Origin: Artocarpus heterophyllus
Taxonomy: Eukaryota; Streptophyta; Magnoliopsida; Rosales; Moraceae
NCBI GenBank assembly: GCA_025403435.1
Contig: CM046340.1
Span: 14,824,091 to 14,888,090 of the forward strand
Direction: 5' to 3'
Length of the DNA: 64,000 nt
Of this stretch, positions 23,216 to 34,904 are shown piece by piece. Below the pieces are notes generated by a model. It was not told where the DNA came from. It did not search any database and saw only the letters and a program-made list of their open reading frames with translations. Numbering within the stretch: the stretch's first letter is position 1; each line of letters opens with the position of its first letter. The position numbers were made by a program, and so were the translations under genes.

Positions 23216-23524
23216 AGATGCCAAGATGGAGGCTTGGTTTTAGTTGTTAAAAGATTAAAAAAAAATTCAACCTAGTAAAAGAAAATTGCGGCTCTTTTAT
23301 TGTTAAAAGTCGGTGCAAATAACTATTAACAAGCGCAGAAATTTATAATTAGGGACTTAATTAATTGATCATCTTTACTCATTAAAAAAAATAATTGATA
23401 ATCTATCCTTTATACACATGGAAAATTGATTTATAAAAAAATGAAACTTGTAGAAAAGAAAGATATTCAAATTGGGATAACATAACTTGTTCATTTTACT
23501 GCTAGCTTAATCTATTTCTATTTC

Positions 23525-23680
23525 GCAACATTCGTTTAAACCAATAGTTTAAACCATTTTAGATCAAAACGTTATAATAAATGAGAGTTTTATACTACAG
23601 TTTATTTTTATTTTATATTATAATATGTTAGAATTTTACACTATTTAAGTTTAAACTATTAATTTAAATAGTTTCCCAAA
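23525..23680 (+). repeat. Short inverted-repeat family S, copy 5
   Basis: Contains GAGAGTTTTATACTACAG and TTAGAATTTTACACTATT, flanked by AATAGTTTAAACCATTTT and its inverse AAGTTTAAACTATT. The inverted flanks are the clearest of all the copies. Confidence 0.55.
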
Positions 23681-23791
23681 CACCTTGATATCAAAAGATC
23701 TAGATAATATGCAATCATAATTACTACAAATTAACTAATTGTAAAAGTGTTGACTGAGGACTTTTGTTGACCTATATAATATATAATTTAT

Positions 23792-24274
23792 AGTTAATTA
23801 TAAAACTATACCTTTTAATTATTTCTCAGATTATTTCTCTATTTTAAGAAACTATAAAGGTATCCTTGAATTTGAAAAGCTTTTTCAATTTTATCTCTTA
23901 CAAATTTTTTGGACAAAAAAACATAGAGATAAAACAAAGATGTACTTAATTAGATCGAATTTGTTATTAAATTTTTTTTTTTTTGAGAAAATTTTTTGAA
24001 AATATTCTAACATTCAAAAAAGCCATAGCACTTAAGATCTTTTGTTTTTTAAATTTGATGTTTTGTTTAAGGAGTTTTTATGTTTTTAAATCTATGAGAT
24101 ATTTTTCATAACTGTTTAAAAATAATTATATCATGATCTTCAATTTTTTATATATATAGGAATAAAATTGAAATAAGCTTTTAAAATGTAAAAGATATCT
24201 TTATAGCTTCTAAAAATTAAAAAAAATAAATTAAAAAATAATTAAAATTAAAATATATAATAATATAATTAACC
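23792..24274 (+). repeat. Repeat family G, copy 2: ~480 bp with inverted ends
   Basis: Starts AGTTAATTATAAAACTATAC and ends TAATATAATTAACC. Co-linear with 17227-17679 in direct orientation. A (TA)n tract follows immediately at about 24278-24299. Confidence 0.65.
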
Positions 24275-25854
24275 CTTTATATATATATATATATATATTT
24301 TTTATTTAAAACATGTCCGTCATGTCATTCCATTAATTATAATTATAAAAGAAACAAGGTAACGTAATGTGAGTAGCATCATAACTGACAGATGGAAGAT
24401 AAATTGATGTACCTAATAACGAGGGAAAAAGGGCGAAGGTTGGTGGGGCACTAAAAGAAGCTGAATTTTTAATCACGTACGGTAAAATAATATGCATTCA
24501 ATCATAACTTTTAGTTCAATTTTTATTGTGATTAAAACTTTTAATTACGAGGTTTTTAGTCATAAATGTTTCTAAAGTAATTTATCATATTTTGAGGGTT
24601 AAACATATTCAATGTTAGATCATCTTCTGTTTAAATATCAATGTTAACATGATTTTTGGTAAATTAAAAGTATGAAAAGGAAATATTTTACATGTTAATA
24701 CTATAATTTTTTTTTTCATAAACTTTAAACTTTGTATCTTGTAAAAATGAATTTCTTATTCCTTTTTAAAAGATGAACTTCTTATTTGTATCATAACTAG
24801 TAAATAAAAAAGCTCAACTAAGCAAACAATCAATCTCACACTTGCTATAACTTGGGTTAAATTTAGCACAAAATTAATTCATCATTGGAGAATGACTTTT
24901 TTATTTAAATGTTAAAATTTTTATTCATAAAATCAATTTAGTATTGTATTAAAGATGAGTTCATAAGAATCCATACAATCGGAACAAATAATTTGCCCCG
25001 CCCACCTAGCTAGGTGCCAATAAAAGACGTCCTCGATGCATTCACACAAATGGACTCTTAATTCAAGAGCATAAAAGCTTAAAATGTTAATGTCCATCTG
25101 ACTTTCTAAACATAATTTTCTTGTTGCTTAAGTTAATTTTTCAGGAAAAGTAATTCCGTTGCTTGCAAAAAGTAGACGCCAGATTATTCAACTGATTGGT
25201 ATTGAAAGCAACTAATTATTCCGAGCAGTAGCCTCCAAGCAGACCTCGGCATTTTCGTTTACCCTCTTAATGGCCTACGCTGCCCTCCATACTTTGTGGT
25301 TTTGCTTGCTTGATTTATCTTGGCTTTCATTTTCTTTCTTTTTGTTCCTATTTTGTGACAACGAAACGCATATGCATATAATTTTTAACATCTTAATCCA
25401 AAAAATTTCTTAAGTAGAATATATATATATATAATATTACATATAACGAGAAATGGGCCATATGAATTGCGACACTAGTGGATAATCATAGGATAATTGC
25501 AATTGTCAAAAAAAAACAATTATTGGCACAATTATAAGGTTTTTTTTTTTTTCAATTTCCGCCTCTTTATTATTTTCTTTGTTCTTGTAATTATAATAAG
25601 TAATAGTGATTTGCTTGTGTGAAGACACCTCTATGATTCCTTAGGCTCTCCAATTCTCAAGACAATGATGATTCCTGTGATTCTTGTTAATCGCAAGTTC
25701 ATTAGTTTATCATTCTTTCAACTAAAAAACGTCCATTTATGCTTCACCAACCCCAACCCACCCCTCCTCCCAACTTAAACAAATTACGCCGACATTCTTG
25801 ACTTTATAAAAAAAATAAATAAATAAAGAGAGACCCTCCTACGAAGGTTGACCA
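24275..25854. other. AT-rich intergenic DNA, no gene
   Basis: No open frame of note and no recognisable element. It holds homopolymer runs and a short (TA)n near 25420. The right part (about 25200-25850) is slightly less AT-rich but shows no motif I recognise. Confidence 0.5.
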
Positions 25855-28050
25855 TAAGTGTAATACTCCTCAAGCTAACTAATAAGCTCATAGAAAGCTT
25901 ATTTTGTTAGGATAAAGAGTATTAATTTTTCACTTTACATTATAAATGTTATGGTTTACTTAAAATATTCATTACACTATAGAAAAGTTTTGAAATTGTT
26001 CTTTCACTCATTTCCTTATTTACAACATATACAGCATTTCAAAACAAGATGTCCAATATACTGTCATATCTAGAGTTAGTAACTTATCTATTTACAAAAC
26101 TATAACAGAGTTACTAAGTTTGACAAAATAGAGTTCTAAAATAAGCTTCAAAAGCTTATCTAAAACATGGCATATGAACAAATCTTTATCCGACAGCTCT
26201 AGATAATCAGTCAACCCCTAACCTTGTGCATCCTCATCTGCATCATAAGAACTGTAATGAGCTAAAAGCTCAGTAAGCAGAAACTAATACATGAACATAA
26301 ACATTGAATGAGAATGCAATCGGACATTTTCTTTTATCAGTTTTCTTTCAACAATTCTTTCTTCTTTTGGGTACTCTTGGAGTGTGGTACTTAACTGGTA
26401 ATAATAGGCCTTGGTTTTTGGAACCTGTTCATCATTTTGGCCAACGTAACAATAATAATATTGGGTTTCCATCTTGGTCTTTGGACCTCAGGTATTTACT
26501 GTATTCAATCTCAGTCTTTGTTGCTTTTCTTATCTTAGGTTTTCAACCTCAAAGTATTCATTACCCTTTATTGGGTCCGTCAGTCCCACCCACGTCTCGT
26601 GCCTACCTAACCACGAACTAAGCACCATATCCCCATTTTAGTTAAAAACCTCATTCCTTTTTAATCATATCACATGTCTTAATGTAAACGTTATGAATCA
26701 TGAATGCATTTCAATAATCTATATCATTCCCAAATAACAATCCAATCAATAAACCTTAAAACATAACATGGCATAGTTCTCGTGATGCAATAAAAAGTAA
26801 TTTTTACTTACCTCAAGTCTAATTTGTGTTGAGTGAAAAGATCAGTTCTCTTAGAAGATAAAATGTGCTAAAAGACCTAAAATCATAAATATGTATACCA
26901 TTCAATTCCTCAATAAACAAACTAATTAGATCATGTTATAAGTTCATATTTCAATGGTTTTGCATTAATTCAAACACAAAATGGGTTGAGCATCAAAATG
27001 TCATGATGTACACATTTGGCCAAAGAACATGCTATATTACTAAAATTATGATTAATCATGGAAATTAAATATTCAATCATCTCAACAAACATTCATTTTA
27101 GCTCATTCCTACTACAAATTATATCATGTCAAACACATCTTTCTAGCCAAAGTCAAGTCTTCAATAAACAATTATCATTTCCAAACATTTAAATATCATT
27201 AAAGGAAGTATATAATCTTATAAATACAGCCTAATACATGAGAATCAAGCATGGTGCAAATTTGATATTCCACTTAACCTAATTTTACATTTTCTTTCTA
27301 TAAATTCAGAAATAACATTCTAACTAATTTCCACCTATCTACAAGCAATTAAAATCACTTAATAAACACTTAGGATCAATAGAAGTAAAGGAAATAATCA
27401 AATTCCACAAGATTTCTAATTGTACAAAGAAACTAACTTAACTAGCTTAGTTTGAGTTCAAATTTGTCCTAGCTTATTTTTTCTACATCTATAACCATAT
27501 ATAATGGAAAATAACTTCATTTCATCATAAAAAACATAAATATAGATGTTACCTTGTATCGCTTGAAGTTAGGGCTCTGTTGGAGGTCAAAGCTCTTGAT
27601 TTTCAAGCTCAAAATGGTAAAAACTTGGGGCTGGTTTGTGTAACCTAAATTTCACTGGTCTTGTTTATGTTTTCATGAGCTTTAAGATATGGAAAATAGA
27701 GCGAAAGAACTGGGGAGAGTGTTGGAAATTTTTAGATTGCTTACAAAAGAAAGATGCAAAAATAAACATTCTAATTCATTTAACTTGGTCTAAATCGGGG
27801 AAGAGAAAAGAGGAGCATGCTTGGGGACTTTTGCCCTCTTTTCCTTGGGTTTGACATGTGGAAGAAGTGTTGAGTAAGGGAATTTAAGTAATAGCTAGTT
27901 ACTTAAACCTAGTACAAGCAAAGTAATTCAATTTGCTATAACCTAGTTAACTAACCAATCAAATTGCACCATTTTATATACTTTCAATTCCAATCAAATT
28001 TATTTGTTTCAAATATATAAATGGGAAAAACATTTAGTTTAGAATGTATT
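25855..28050 (-). repeat. Much-diverged gypsy-type LTR (solo or remnant)
   Basis: Two landmarks match the gypsy LTRs further right. At 26257-26274, GAGCTAAAAGCTCAGTAAG matches the GAGCGAAAGGCTCAGTAGG signature of the minus-orientation LTRs. At about 27550, TTACCTTGTATCGCTTGAAG corresponds to CTAACCTCGAATCGAAGCTTC. Their spacing (about 1.3 kb) is close to the spacing in the 54100-56253 LTR. A CATGTGGAAGAAG stretch near 27855 falls where the LTRs have the CATGTGCCGCCC motif. Borders are extrapolated from this spacing. The 105-codon frame at 26304-26621 lies inside and is not a gene. Confidence 0.4.
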
Positions 28051-28354
28051 TGAAATGGAAAAACACTTTCCAATCAATTCATAACCATTTAGCATATCAA
28101 TCTTCTTTATCGAGAAACCAAGCTTTTCACTGCAACTAGAACCTTTTTAAAACATGTTAGATCATATATTAATAATTCAATGTCATATTTATTTAATATA
28201 AGCATGTTTATGTATGATTTAATCATACAAATAATGAGCACTCATGCTCATAAGATATGCTTTCTATATGCTTGAAATTCAATAACGTGTGTTTGTTAAA
28301 TGCATAGATATGCAAGATGATTATTACTGGCTAATTGTGAGTTAATTGGGTATT

Positions 28355-29683
28355 AGAGTAAGTTAAAAATTACTTTTGTCTGTAATGCCAAAATTACCCC
28401 TACATCCATCAAAAAATATTTTTAGCTATTTTGCAACTATAAATGACATTTTTACCGCTTTTGACATTAAAAAAAATGAGAAATAATTTTAAACTCACTA
28501 TAACCATAAATTTCACTCTAATAGTAGAAAATACTATTCTCTTTTAAAAAAAATTTACATCTGTAACATTTAAAATGATATTGTTATTCTTCATCTACCA
28601 ATATAAGACACAACATGAAAACATATGTAAAACTAAATTTTACTAAACTAATTAAAGGTTCATTTAGGAAATCAGTTAGAACTTGAAGCATGTGAGAGCT
28701 TTACACTATAGCAAGCTATTATAGCATATGAGAGCTTTACACTATAGCAAACTAAACTTGTTTTTCTAATGTGCATTCCAAACGAAGCATAATTTTTGAA
28801 CAATTTATGTTTGTAACATGTCAACAATGATATAAATTAATTAACATAAAAATGAGTTTAAGTAATTTCAAGACTTAACGAGATCTTACTAAATTAATTA
28901 ATTATTATCTAAATGCTCTTGTTTTGATAAAAGTTTAAAAATTATAACAAGATTATCAAAAAGAAAAATAAAAATAAAAACGTAATCTTTAAAAAAAAAG
29001 ACAAATATCAAAATTTAGCAGTATTAAAACAAAATCAACAAATATTAAAAAAATTAAATACAATTCTATCCTTCTCTCCCTCTTTCTTTCGATCTCTCTA
29101 TTTGTTCTCTTCTCCTTCTCTCTCTTTCTCTCTCAATCAGTAGGCGATGGAGGCAACCGATGTGTGATGGAGAAGGTGGCGATGAGTTGGAATGGCCGAC
29201 GGAGAAGGGGACCATTTGGCTGGGGCGACAAGGTGAAGGGGGGTGACAAGCTAGGAGGGAGAGCCCATAGGGTGAGTAGGTGGCTCGGGTGCTATAGGGT
29301 CATGATTCGGGAACACATTAGGTAGGGGCGTGGGTGGGCGATGATGATTGAGAGGGGGCAGGGGTTGCGATAGGGGTTGGGGCATGACGAGGTGGGCTTC
29401 AGGTTGGCCATTAGGGGGTTGTACGACACAGAGGGTGGGCCAATGGTGGTAGCCGGTGGAAGGTGGGTGACAAGAGGCTGGGTGTGGGGACCTATTTGGA
29501 TGGGGCAGGTCTTGGAAGCTTTTTTTTGTTTTATTAATTTATTTGGTCATCTTATTTTTATCATTTTGTATCAAAACTGAATAGAGTCAAGTTAAAAGGG
29601 TCTTTCTATAATTAGCTTCAGTCAAGGAGGTGTATTTGTAATTTTGGTAAAACTCAAGGGATGTTGATGTAATTTTAACCACA
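28355..29683. mobile_element. Candidate non-autonomous Mutator-like element
   Basis: The left edge has GTTAAAAATTAC, then CCAAAATTACCCCTACATC. The right edge, read inward, has GTTAAAATTAC, then CCAAAATTACAAATACACC, with similar spacing. Such CCAAAATTACxxxTACxCC ends resemble plant MULE termini. The interior holds a family S repeat, a CT-rich stretch (about 29060-29140) and a G-rich, GATGG/GGTGG-rich island (29140-29520). No transposase is present, no 9-bp duplication was found, and the open frame at 29377-29580 has no recognisable motif. Confidence 0.3.
28645..28795 (+). repeat. Short inverted-repeat family S, copy 6
   Basis: Two nearly identical cores, GAGAGCTTTACACTATAGCA, lie about 36 bases apart around TATTATAGCATAT. 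The outer flanks are TTTAGGAAATCAGTTAGAAC and TGCATTCCAAACG. The best-preserved core pair of the family. Confidence 0.6.
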
Positions 29684-29689
29684 CCCCCA

Positions 29690-30713
29690 CCAACCCCGCG
29701 CCGCGCCCCCCCCCACCCCCAACCCCAACCCAAAAAAAAAAAAAAGTCACTTTAATTCTCTTTTTAAATTCTTTGAAAACAAAAGTTTTTAAATTTTTTT
29801 TCGCAAAAATAGAAAAATTGAAAAACAACGCCATAGAATTCATATTTGAGAACTTGTGTGAAATAATAGAATTTTAAAATTAAAAAGTAAATAGAATAAT
29901 TAATTAACTTATTAATTAATAGTATTTTTTAAGTTTTAGGTATATGGTTTTCCAATTTTACCCTAAGTTCAATCAGCCATAAATTTCCTTAACTCTAAGC
30001 CCCAAATTAGAAAACTTAACCCTAGTCTTAGCCCTAAGTTTATCTCTCTCCTCCCTTCCTCCCTCCCTCTCTCTTTGACAATGACATGGCAACGATGACG
30101 ATGAGTTCGTGGATGGTGAGGCACTAAGACAATGTTATCTTCAATGACCATCGAGCATCTCTAGCAAAGGTGGTCATTGACGCCTATTTCGTGCCCAACA
30201 TCATCTCTGGCCAGGTTATCCTCTACGACAACACCTTTGTATGGGCCAACTCTGTCCTTTGCAAGGACACCTCTGTCTGGATCTCATGGGACGACGATGA
30301 AGGTGCACAAAGACGATGATGACTTAGGGTTATAAGGACTCTATTTCCTCCAAATAGGTTTCGAACATCAAGCAACAGGCATTGAAGATTGATACGACTC
30401 CAACGACAGCAACGTCATTGAAGATAATTCTGACAGGATTGGAGATTTAATGGTAGAGAAGGATTTGAAGATTTTGGTGTGGAGGTGTATTTCTAAAATT
30501 TCAAACGAATTAATAAATTTTTCCCACCTAAAAAATATGATATTAATTTTTATTTCACACATTAAATTTATTATTTTCCTCGTTCCCTTCATTGTTTTCA
30601 AATGATTTATGTGCAGCTCCTTTTGTTGACAAGGAACCAATCCAGCCGAAGCCCAGCTATAGATTTCGTCCAAAGCTAGATAATAATAAGTGACATGTCA
30701 CAATGTTTATGGA
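29690..30713. other. Mixed intergenic DNA, no confirmed gene
   Basis: A C-rich run (about 29691-29730) precedes AT-rich sequence. 30040-30075 is CT-rich. 30127-30319 is GC-richer and open for about 63 codons on the plus strand (phrase VILYDNTFVWANS) but has no start codon and I cannot assign it. A minus-strand frame at 30368-30673 shows no known motif. Confidence 0.45.
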
Positions 30714-30863
30714 ACCATTTAGTAGTGTTTTCAAAATAGATGAAAATGGTTTTATTTTGAAAAATAAGAATTTTTAGGGAATTATGCTGAGAATGTTTTT
30801 AAAATTTTTGCTCAAAAAAGTATAAAAACATTTCTATAAACTCTCAAAACAATACCAAAAAAA
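30714..30863 (-). repeat. Short inverted-repeat family M, copy 2
   Basis: Reverse-complement counterpart of 21295-21442. Shared words include TTTAGTAGTGTTTTCAAAATA, GGTTTTATTTT and GTTTTTAAAATTTTT, in the same order and spacing. Confidence 0.6.
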
Positions 30864-31319
30864 GCCTATATGTTTTTGTTTGTGTTAACAATTTTTTTGT
30901 AATTCAAATTTATCACTTTTTTTTTATAAAGGAGGGGTAGATTGAAAGAAAAACCTAGGTTTAAGTCTTGAAAATGACAAACATTGGATCAAAATTTTTA
31001 AAAAATAAAAATACCATGTTTTGTTGGCTTCTAACGTATATTTGTATCCAAAACTTTAATATACATGCATAAATTCGAAGAGTTTTTTTCCTTTGCTTTA
31101 GTATTTTTTTTCCTTTTTTATTCTTCAAGCCTTCTCTTTCAAATTAGAATAATTCCTTTTGTTGGATTAAATTTCTTTGTGCAAAAAAAATATATATTTA
31201 AGAATTAATCTTTCTCATTTAAGTTTTAGTATAATTGTTTATTTTATTTTGAATTTATAGGTAAATTTAAGTATTTAAAATTTTGTTGCCTCTTTTGTTA
31301 TTTAGTCTTAGGGTAACTT
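30864..31319. other. AT-rich intergenic DNA
   Basis: Poly-T and poly-A runs, with no gene or recognised element. Confidence 0.5.
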
Positions 31320-31510
31320 ACAAGACTACCCCAAATACACCACTTTACTGAAAATATCCTCCAACAAATCATTTATTAAAATTGCTCCTTTATAAGAAAT
31401 TAGAGATTTATTAAAAGAACAAGTTACCCTTCCTCCTAATTATTCATGCGGGATACCAAAATGGGACCCGCTAAGTTCCATCCTGGAACCCACCAGGTTC
31501 TATCGTGAAA

Positions 31511-31900
31511 CCTGCCTCCGGTTGCTGGTGTGGGATAGCAAATTATAACCTACTAGGTTCCAAGTTGGAATCTATCATATTTCAATATATTTTCTTTGAA
31601 ACGAGGAAGCGCCAACCATATTTGGTCGCTAGTGTGGGTGTCAAATTGTAACATGATAGGTTCTAAACTTGATTCTAACATATTTTTTTTGAAACAAAAA
31701 AGCAACAACTGTCTCCGGTTGCCGGTGCGAGTGCCTGATTATAGCCTAGTAGGTTCTAAAGTAGAATCTACTAGATTCCAATATATTTCCTTGAACAAAG
31801 AAATGCGTTATCGCCTACGATCACCCGTGCAAGGTGCCATAGTGCAATTGAACTCGTCAGGTTCTATTTCAGAACCCGCTAGATTCCATTCGAAAATCCC
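31511..31900. repeat. Degenerate tandem array, about 100-bp period
   Basis: Four imperfect units contain CTCCGGTTGC(C/T)GGTG, then CCTA-TAGGTTC, then GAATCTA and TTTGAAACAAA. They lie at about 31511-31605, 31605-31705, 31705-31800 and 31800-31895. A tail to about 32005 has shorter GGAAC-CAGATTCC words. The 141-codon open frame at 31596-32021 is a by-product of the array. Confidence 0.7.
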
Positions 31901-32462
31901 TCAGATTCAAACATGGAACTTGCCAGATTCCATCCAAAATCCACCAAATTCCTTTCTAGAACTAGCCGAAACCAACTTGATTTCATCATGGAACCTATCA
32001 GGTTGCATAGTAAAAAAATAAAAAACAAAAAAAATAGAAAACAAAAAAAGAGCATATCAAGCTAAAAATGAAAAAACCAAGATTTAACAAATCTATAATT
32101 CAAATTTTTTTTTTCCAAATCATTAACAGCAAACAGATTCAACCACAAGAATTTAAAAAAAAAGAAAAAAGAAGAAGAATACTCAGTAAGTTCAACATAA
32201 CCAAACAAAGACAGAAAATCAAAACATAGTTCTCCAAATCTCACAAAATCAAACTACAATGATAATTTCCATTTCATAACTTCTATTTCACAATGTTAAT
32301 TTGGCAAATTCTAATCAACAAAACTAAATACAAATTAAGAACTTGCAGCAAAATTTTTTAAATCTATAGCAAAATCCACCAAAAGATAACAAAGCCCTAC
32401 AACAATTCTCATTCTAACTAACCTGCAACAAAATCCACCACGAAGTAAGCCTAACCGTGAAC

Positions 32463-32723
32463 GCACTAGGATTATGATGGAGACAAGACCTAGCTTTGGT
32501 GTCGACAGTTGGTAGTGCCATAATGGTCGCGTGCGGTGATGACATTAAAGACAACTGACTTCATTATCAATCTGGCTTTAGCGTCTGCGGTTGGCGGTGT
32601 TGCGGTGGTCGCAAAAAAGGCCTGCCTATGAACTTCTTAGTTTAAGACCCTCACATGCACCAGGACAGCAACGGAGACACGACTTGGCTTTGGCGTTGGC
32701 AATTGGCGATGCCGTGGCAGTCA
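32463..32723. repeat. GC-rich tandem repeat (unit ~220 bp), left part
   Basis: Unit words are GATGGAGACAAGAC, GACTTCATTATCAATCTGGC and AATGGTCGCG. A second unit starts near 32672 (GGAGACACGACTTGGCTTTGG) and is interrupted at 32723 by the gypsy element. It resumes at 41778, where GATGACATCGAAGACAAC and the rest of the unit continue to about 41965. Confidence 0.7.
32719..32723. repeat. Target-site duplication AGTCA, left copy
   Basis: AGTCA directly before the TGTCA start of the left LTR; identical to 41778-41782. Confidence 0.85.
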
Positions 32724-34875
32724 TGTCATGCCCCTGAGTACGGGAGGTGACATGGTGGATTATTTAAATTAATTAAAAGGAGAATTTAGTTAAAATCAAG
32801 AGTTTAGGGGTTAAGTTAAATAATAAAAATGTGAAAGTTTCAAAACAACATGGAATAAAAGAATTCATAAACATTGAGCGACTAATAAAAGAACTGCGAG
32901 TATGGGTCCCACTGACCCACAACTTGTGCACACACATAGTTCTGACAATATGATAATACAACCACAGTCCAAGCACAAAGAAAATTAAAAACATTACATG
33001 CCTTGTTCAAATAGTACAAATAACCTACTATTCCTTCTATTGCTCCTGAGTCTTGTCCATTGAATCCTTTCTGAACCTAAATGGGAATCCACCTAAAGGG
33101 GGAGATTTAAAAAAAAAAAAAAGGAAAATGTGAGCGAAAGGCTCAGTAGGACTATATTTTACCAAATCATTTAATATAAAGGAAAATCTCATTATTCAGG
33201 GAATTATATAAAAGAAACATTGAATAAACAAATAAATTTAAATAAAACTATTTTTACCCAAAACAGTTTATTCGGTCGACCAGAAATATCATTTTTCTTT
33301 CCTAGGCAAACCATAATAATATCACCACCGTAGTGGCCCAACTGGGTTTCGGGACCTGTCCCTAAGGTAGATCGCTACACGACCCGATCTCTGATATGGC
33401 ATCATGCCCTTATATTCATTTCTATTATCACACAAAGTCCATTTACTAGATTTTCTCATTAACATTCATTACGAAATTCATTATGAAGTTCACTTCAATT
33501 CACGGTTTACAAAAATGACTGATAAAATCTCATTTTTCAATCAATCGTTGAAAACATTTTTACAGAAACCCTTTTCAAGGCCAAATCATTTTGAAACTGG
33601 GCTACCAAAAGAGGGTAGAAGTCCTACCTCGATACTCACGCCGGTGTCCCACACCATAATTCCAGTCCGCTATACGTTAGCTCTGCGGAACCACGAACGA
33701 TCCTAAATACACACTAAGTCAATCAATATCTAGTTTGAGACATTCTATGTTACTAAATCATTTCATGATGTCCTAGTGTGCCATTTGTATCTTTAAAATC
33801 ATTTTACAAGGTTGGAATTTAAATCGGGGTTCAAAACAGTGAAAACGGGTGAAAAATCACAAAATTTTCCATGTTCTGCCGGCCTACCAGACTCCTTGCT
33901 TCAGCCTGCCGAACTGTGCAGTTTGGCCTACCGAAAATCAGGTTTGGTCGGCTGGACATTTCCCTGGTTTGGCCTGCCGAACACGTAGTTCGGCCTGCCG
34001 AACTGGAAAAATCCAAAAATTCCAGCCACGGGTTTTGGTTCTCCCGAAATCCAAATCTTGATTTTAACCTGTTTTTCTCAAATCTCAGGCATGAAAAACA
34101 TTCATAGATGATAGAAAAACATAATAGAACACTTTTGAACTCATTTAAACAAGATTTAAACACAAAAATCTAAAAAATCTGAAAATGGGAGAAAATGAGA
34201 AAAAATAGAAAATCTTGAATCTAATCCGTTTTCTTCAATCCAAGCTTAGATTCTAGTTGTTCTAAGTTCATTTAACTCAAACCAAGAGTTTTCTAAGCTC
34301 AAACAAACTTAGATTTCAAAAATGCATAAAATTTGAAAATTTTGAAAAAGTTAAGAAATTTCAAAACTAACCTCGAATCAAAGCTTCAATCCGCGTCCTT
34401 GGTAGCCAAATCACGTCCCCGAGCTTCCTTCTTGCTAACCCAAAGCTTGGATTCGAATTTTGATTCAAAAATTTGAGAGAGAAATTAGAGAGAAGAGAGA
34501 AACCAAGAGAGAACGAGAGAGAGTGATCACGGCTGGGAGAGGAGGAGAGAGAGAGTGAGAGCTGAGAGTGAAGAGAGAGGAAGGGGAGAGAAAATAAATA
34601 GAGAGAAACGGTGGGCGGTTTTACTATGCGAAAACCATGTGCCGCCCACGGTTTTGTAAAACGGAATATTTTTAACATTTTACAAACGGTTGTGTTTTGA
34701 AACTCAAAACAACATTTTAAAACAATAATAAATCATTTGAATTTATCAAATTAACAAAACAACCAAAAATTCAAAATTTATTCAAATAATCAAATTAATG
34801 TTGAAACATTAATTATGGCACACTAATTCATCATTTTATATTACAATAACATTAAATAAATTTTGGGGCGTTATA
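32724..34875 (-). repeat. 3' LTR of the minus-strand gypsy element
   Basis: Plus-strand text runs from TGTCATGCCCCTGAGTACGG to GGGGCGTTATA, about 2152 bp. The terminal TATA replaces the expected TACA. It contains the reverse complement of the GAGCGAAAGGCTCAGTAGG signature (about 33133-33151) and a decayed palindrome array (33878-34003). Confidence 0.9.
33878..34003 (-). repeat. LTR palindrome array (decayed copy)
   Basis: About seven units related to TTCGGC(CT)GCCGAA in this orientation. Several carry CG-to-TG or CG-to-CA changes (TTTGGCCTACCGAA, TTCAGCCTGCCGAA). The last unit, GTTCGGCCTGCCGAAC, is perfect. Confidence 0.75.
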
Positions 34876-34897
34876 ACTCTCCACCCCTAAAAAGAAT
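34876..34897 (-). promoter_or_regulatory. Polypurine tract of the minus-strand element
   Basis: On the minus strand the sequence next to the 3' LTR reads TTTTTAGGGGTGGAGAGT. It is the plus-strand-primer site, equivalent to the tract before the LTRs at 54100 and 61000. Confidence 0.7.
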
Positions 34898-34904
34898 TTC
34901 GCCC

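Noticed and set aside
26304..26621. 105-codon open frame
   Set aside because: Inside the diverged LTR; hydrophobic with no motif.
30127..30319. Resemblance to a caffeoyl-CoA O-methyltransferase segment (YDNT-W)
   Set aside because: Similarity limited to a few residues; no SAM-binding motifs around it.
31596..32021. 141-codon open frame
   Set aside because: Translation of a degenerate tandem array; no domain.
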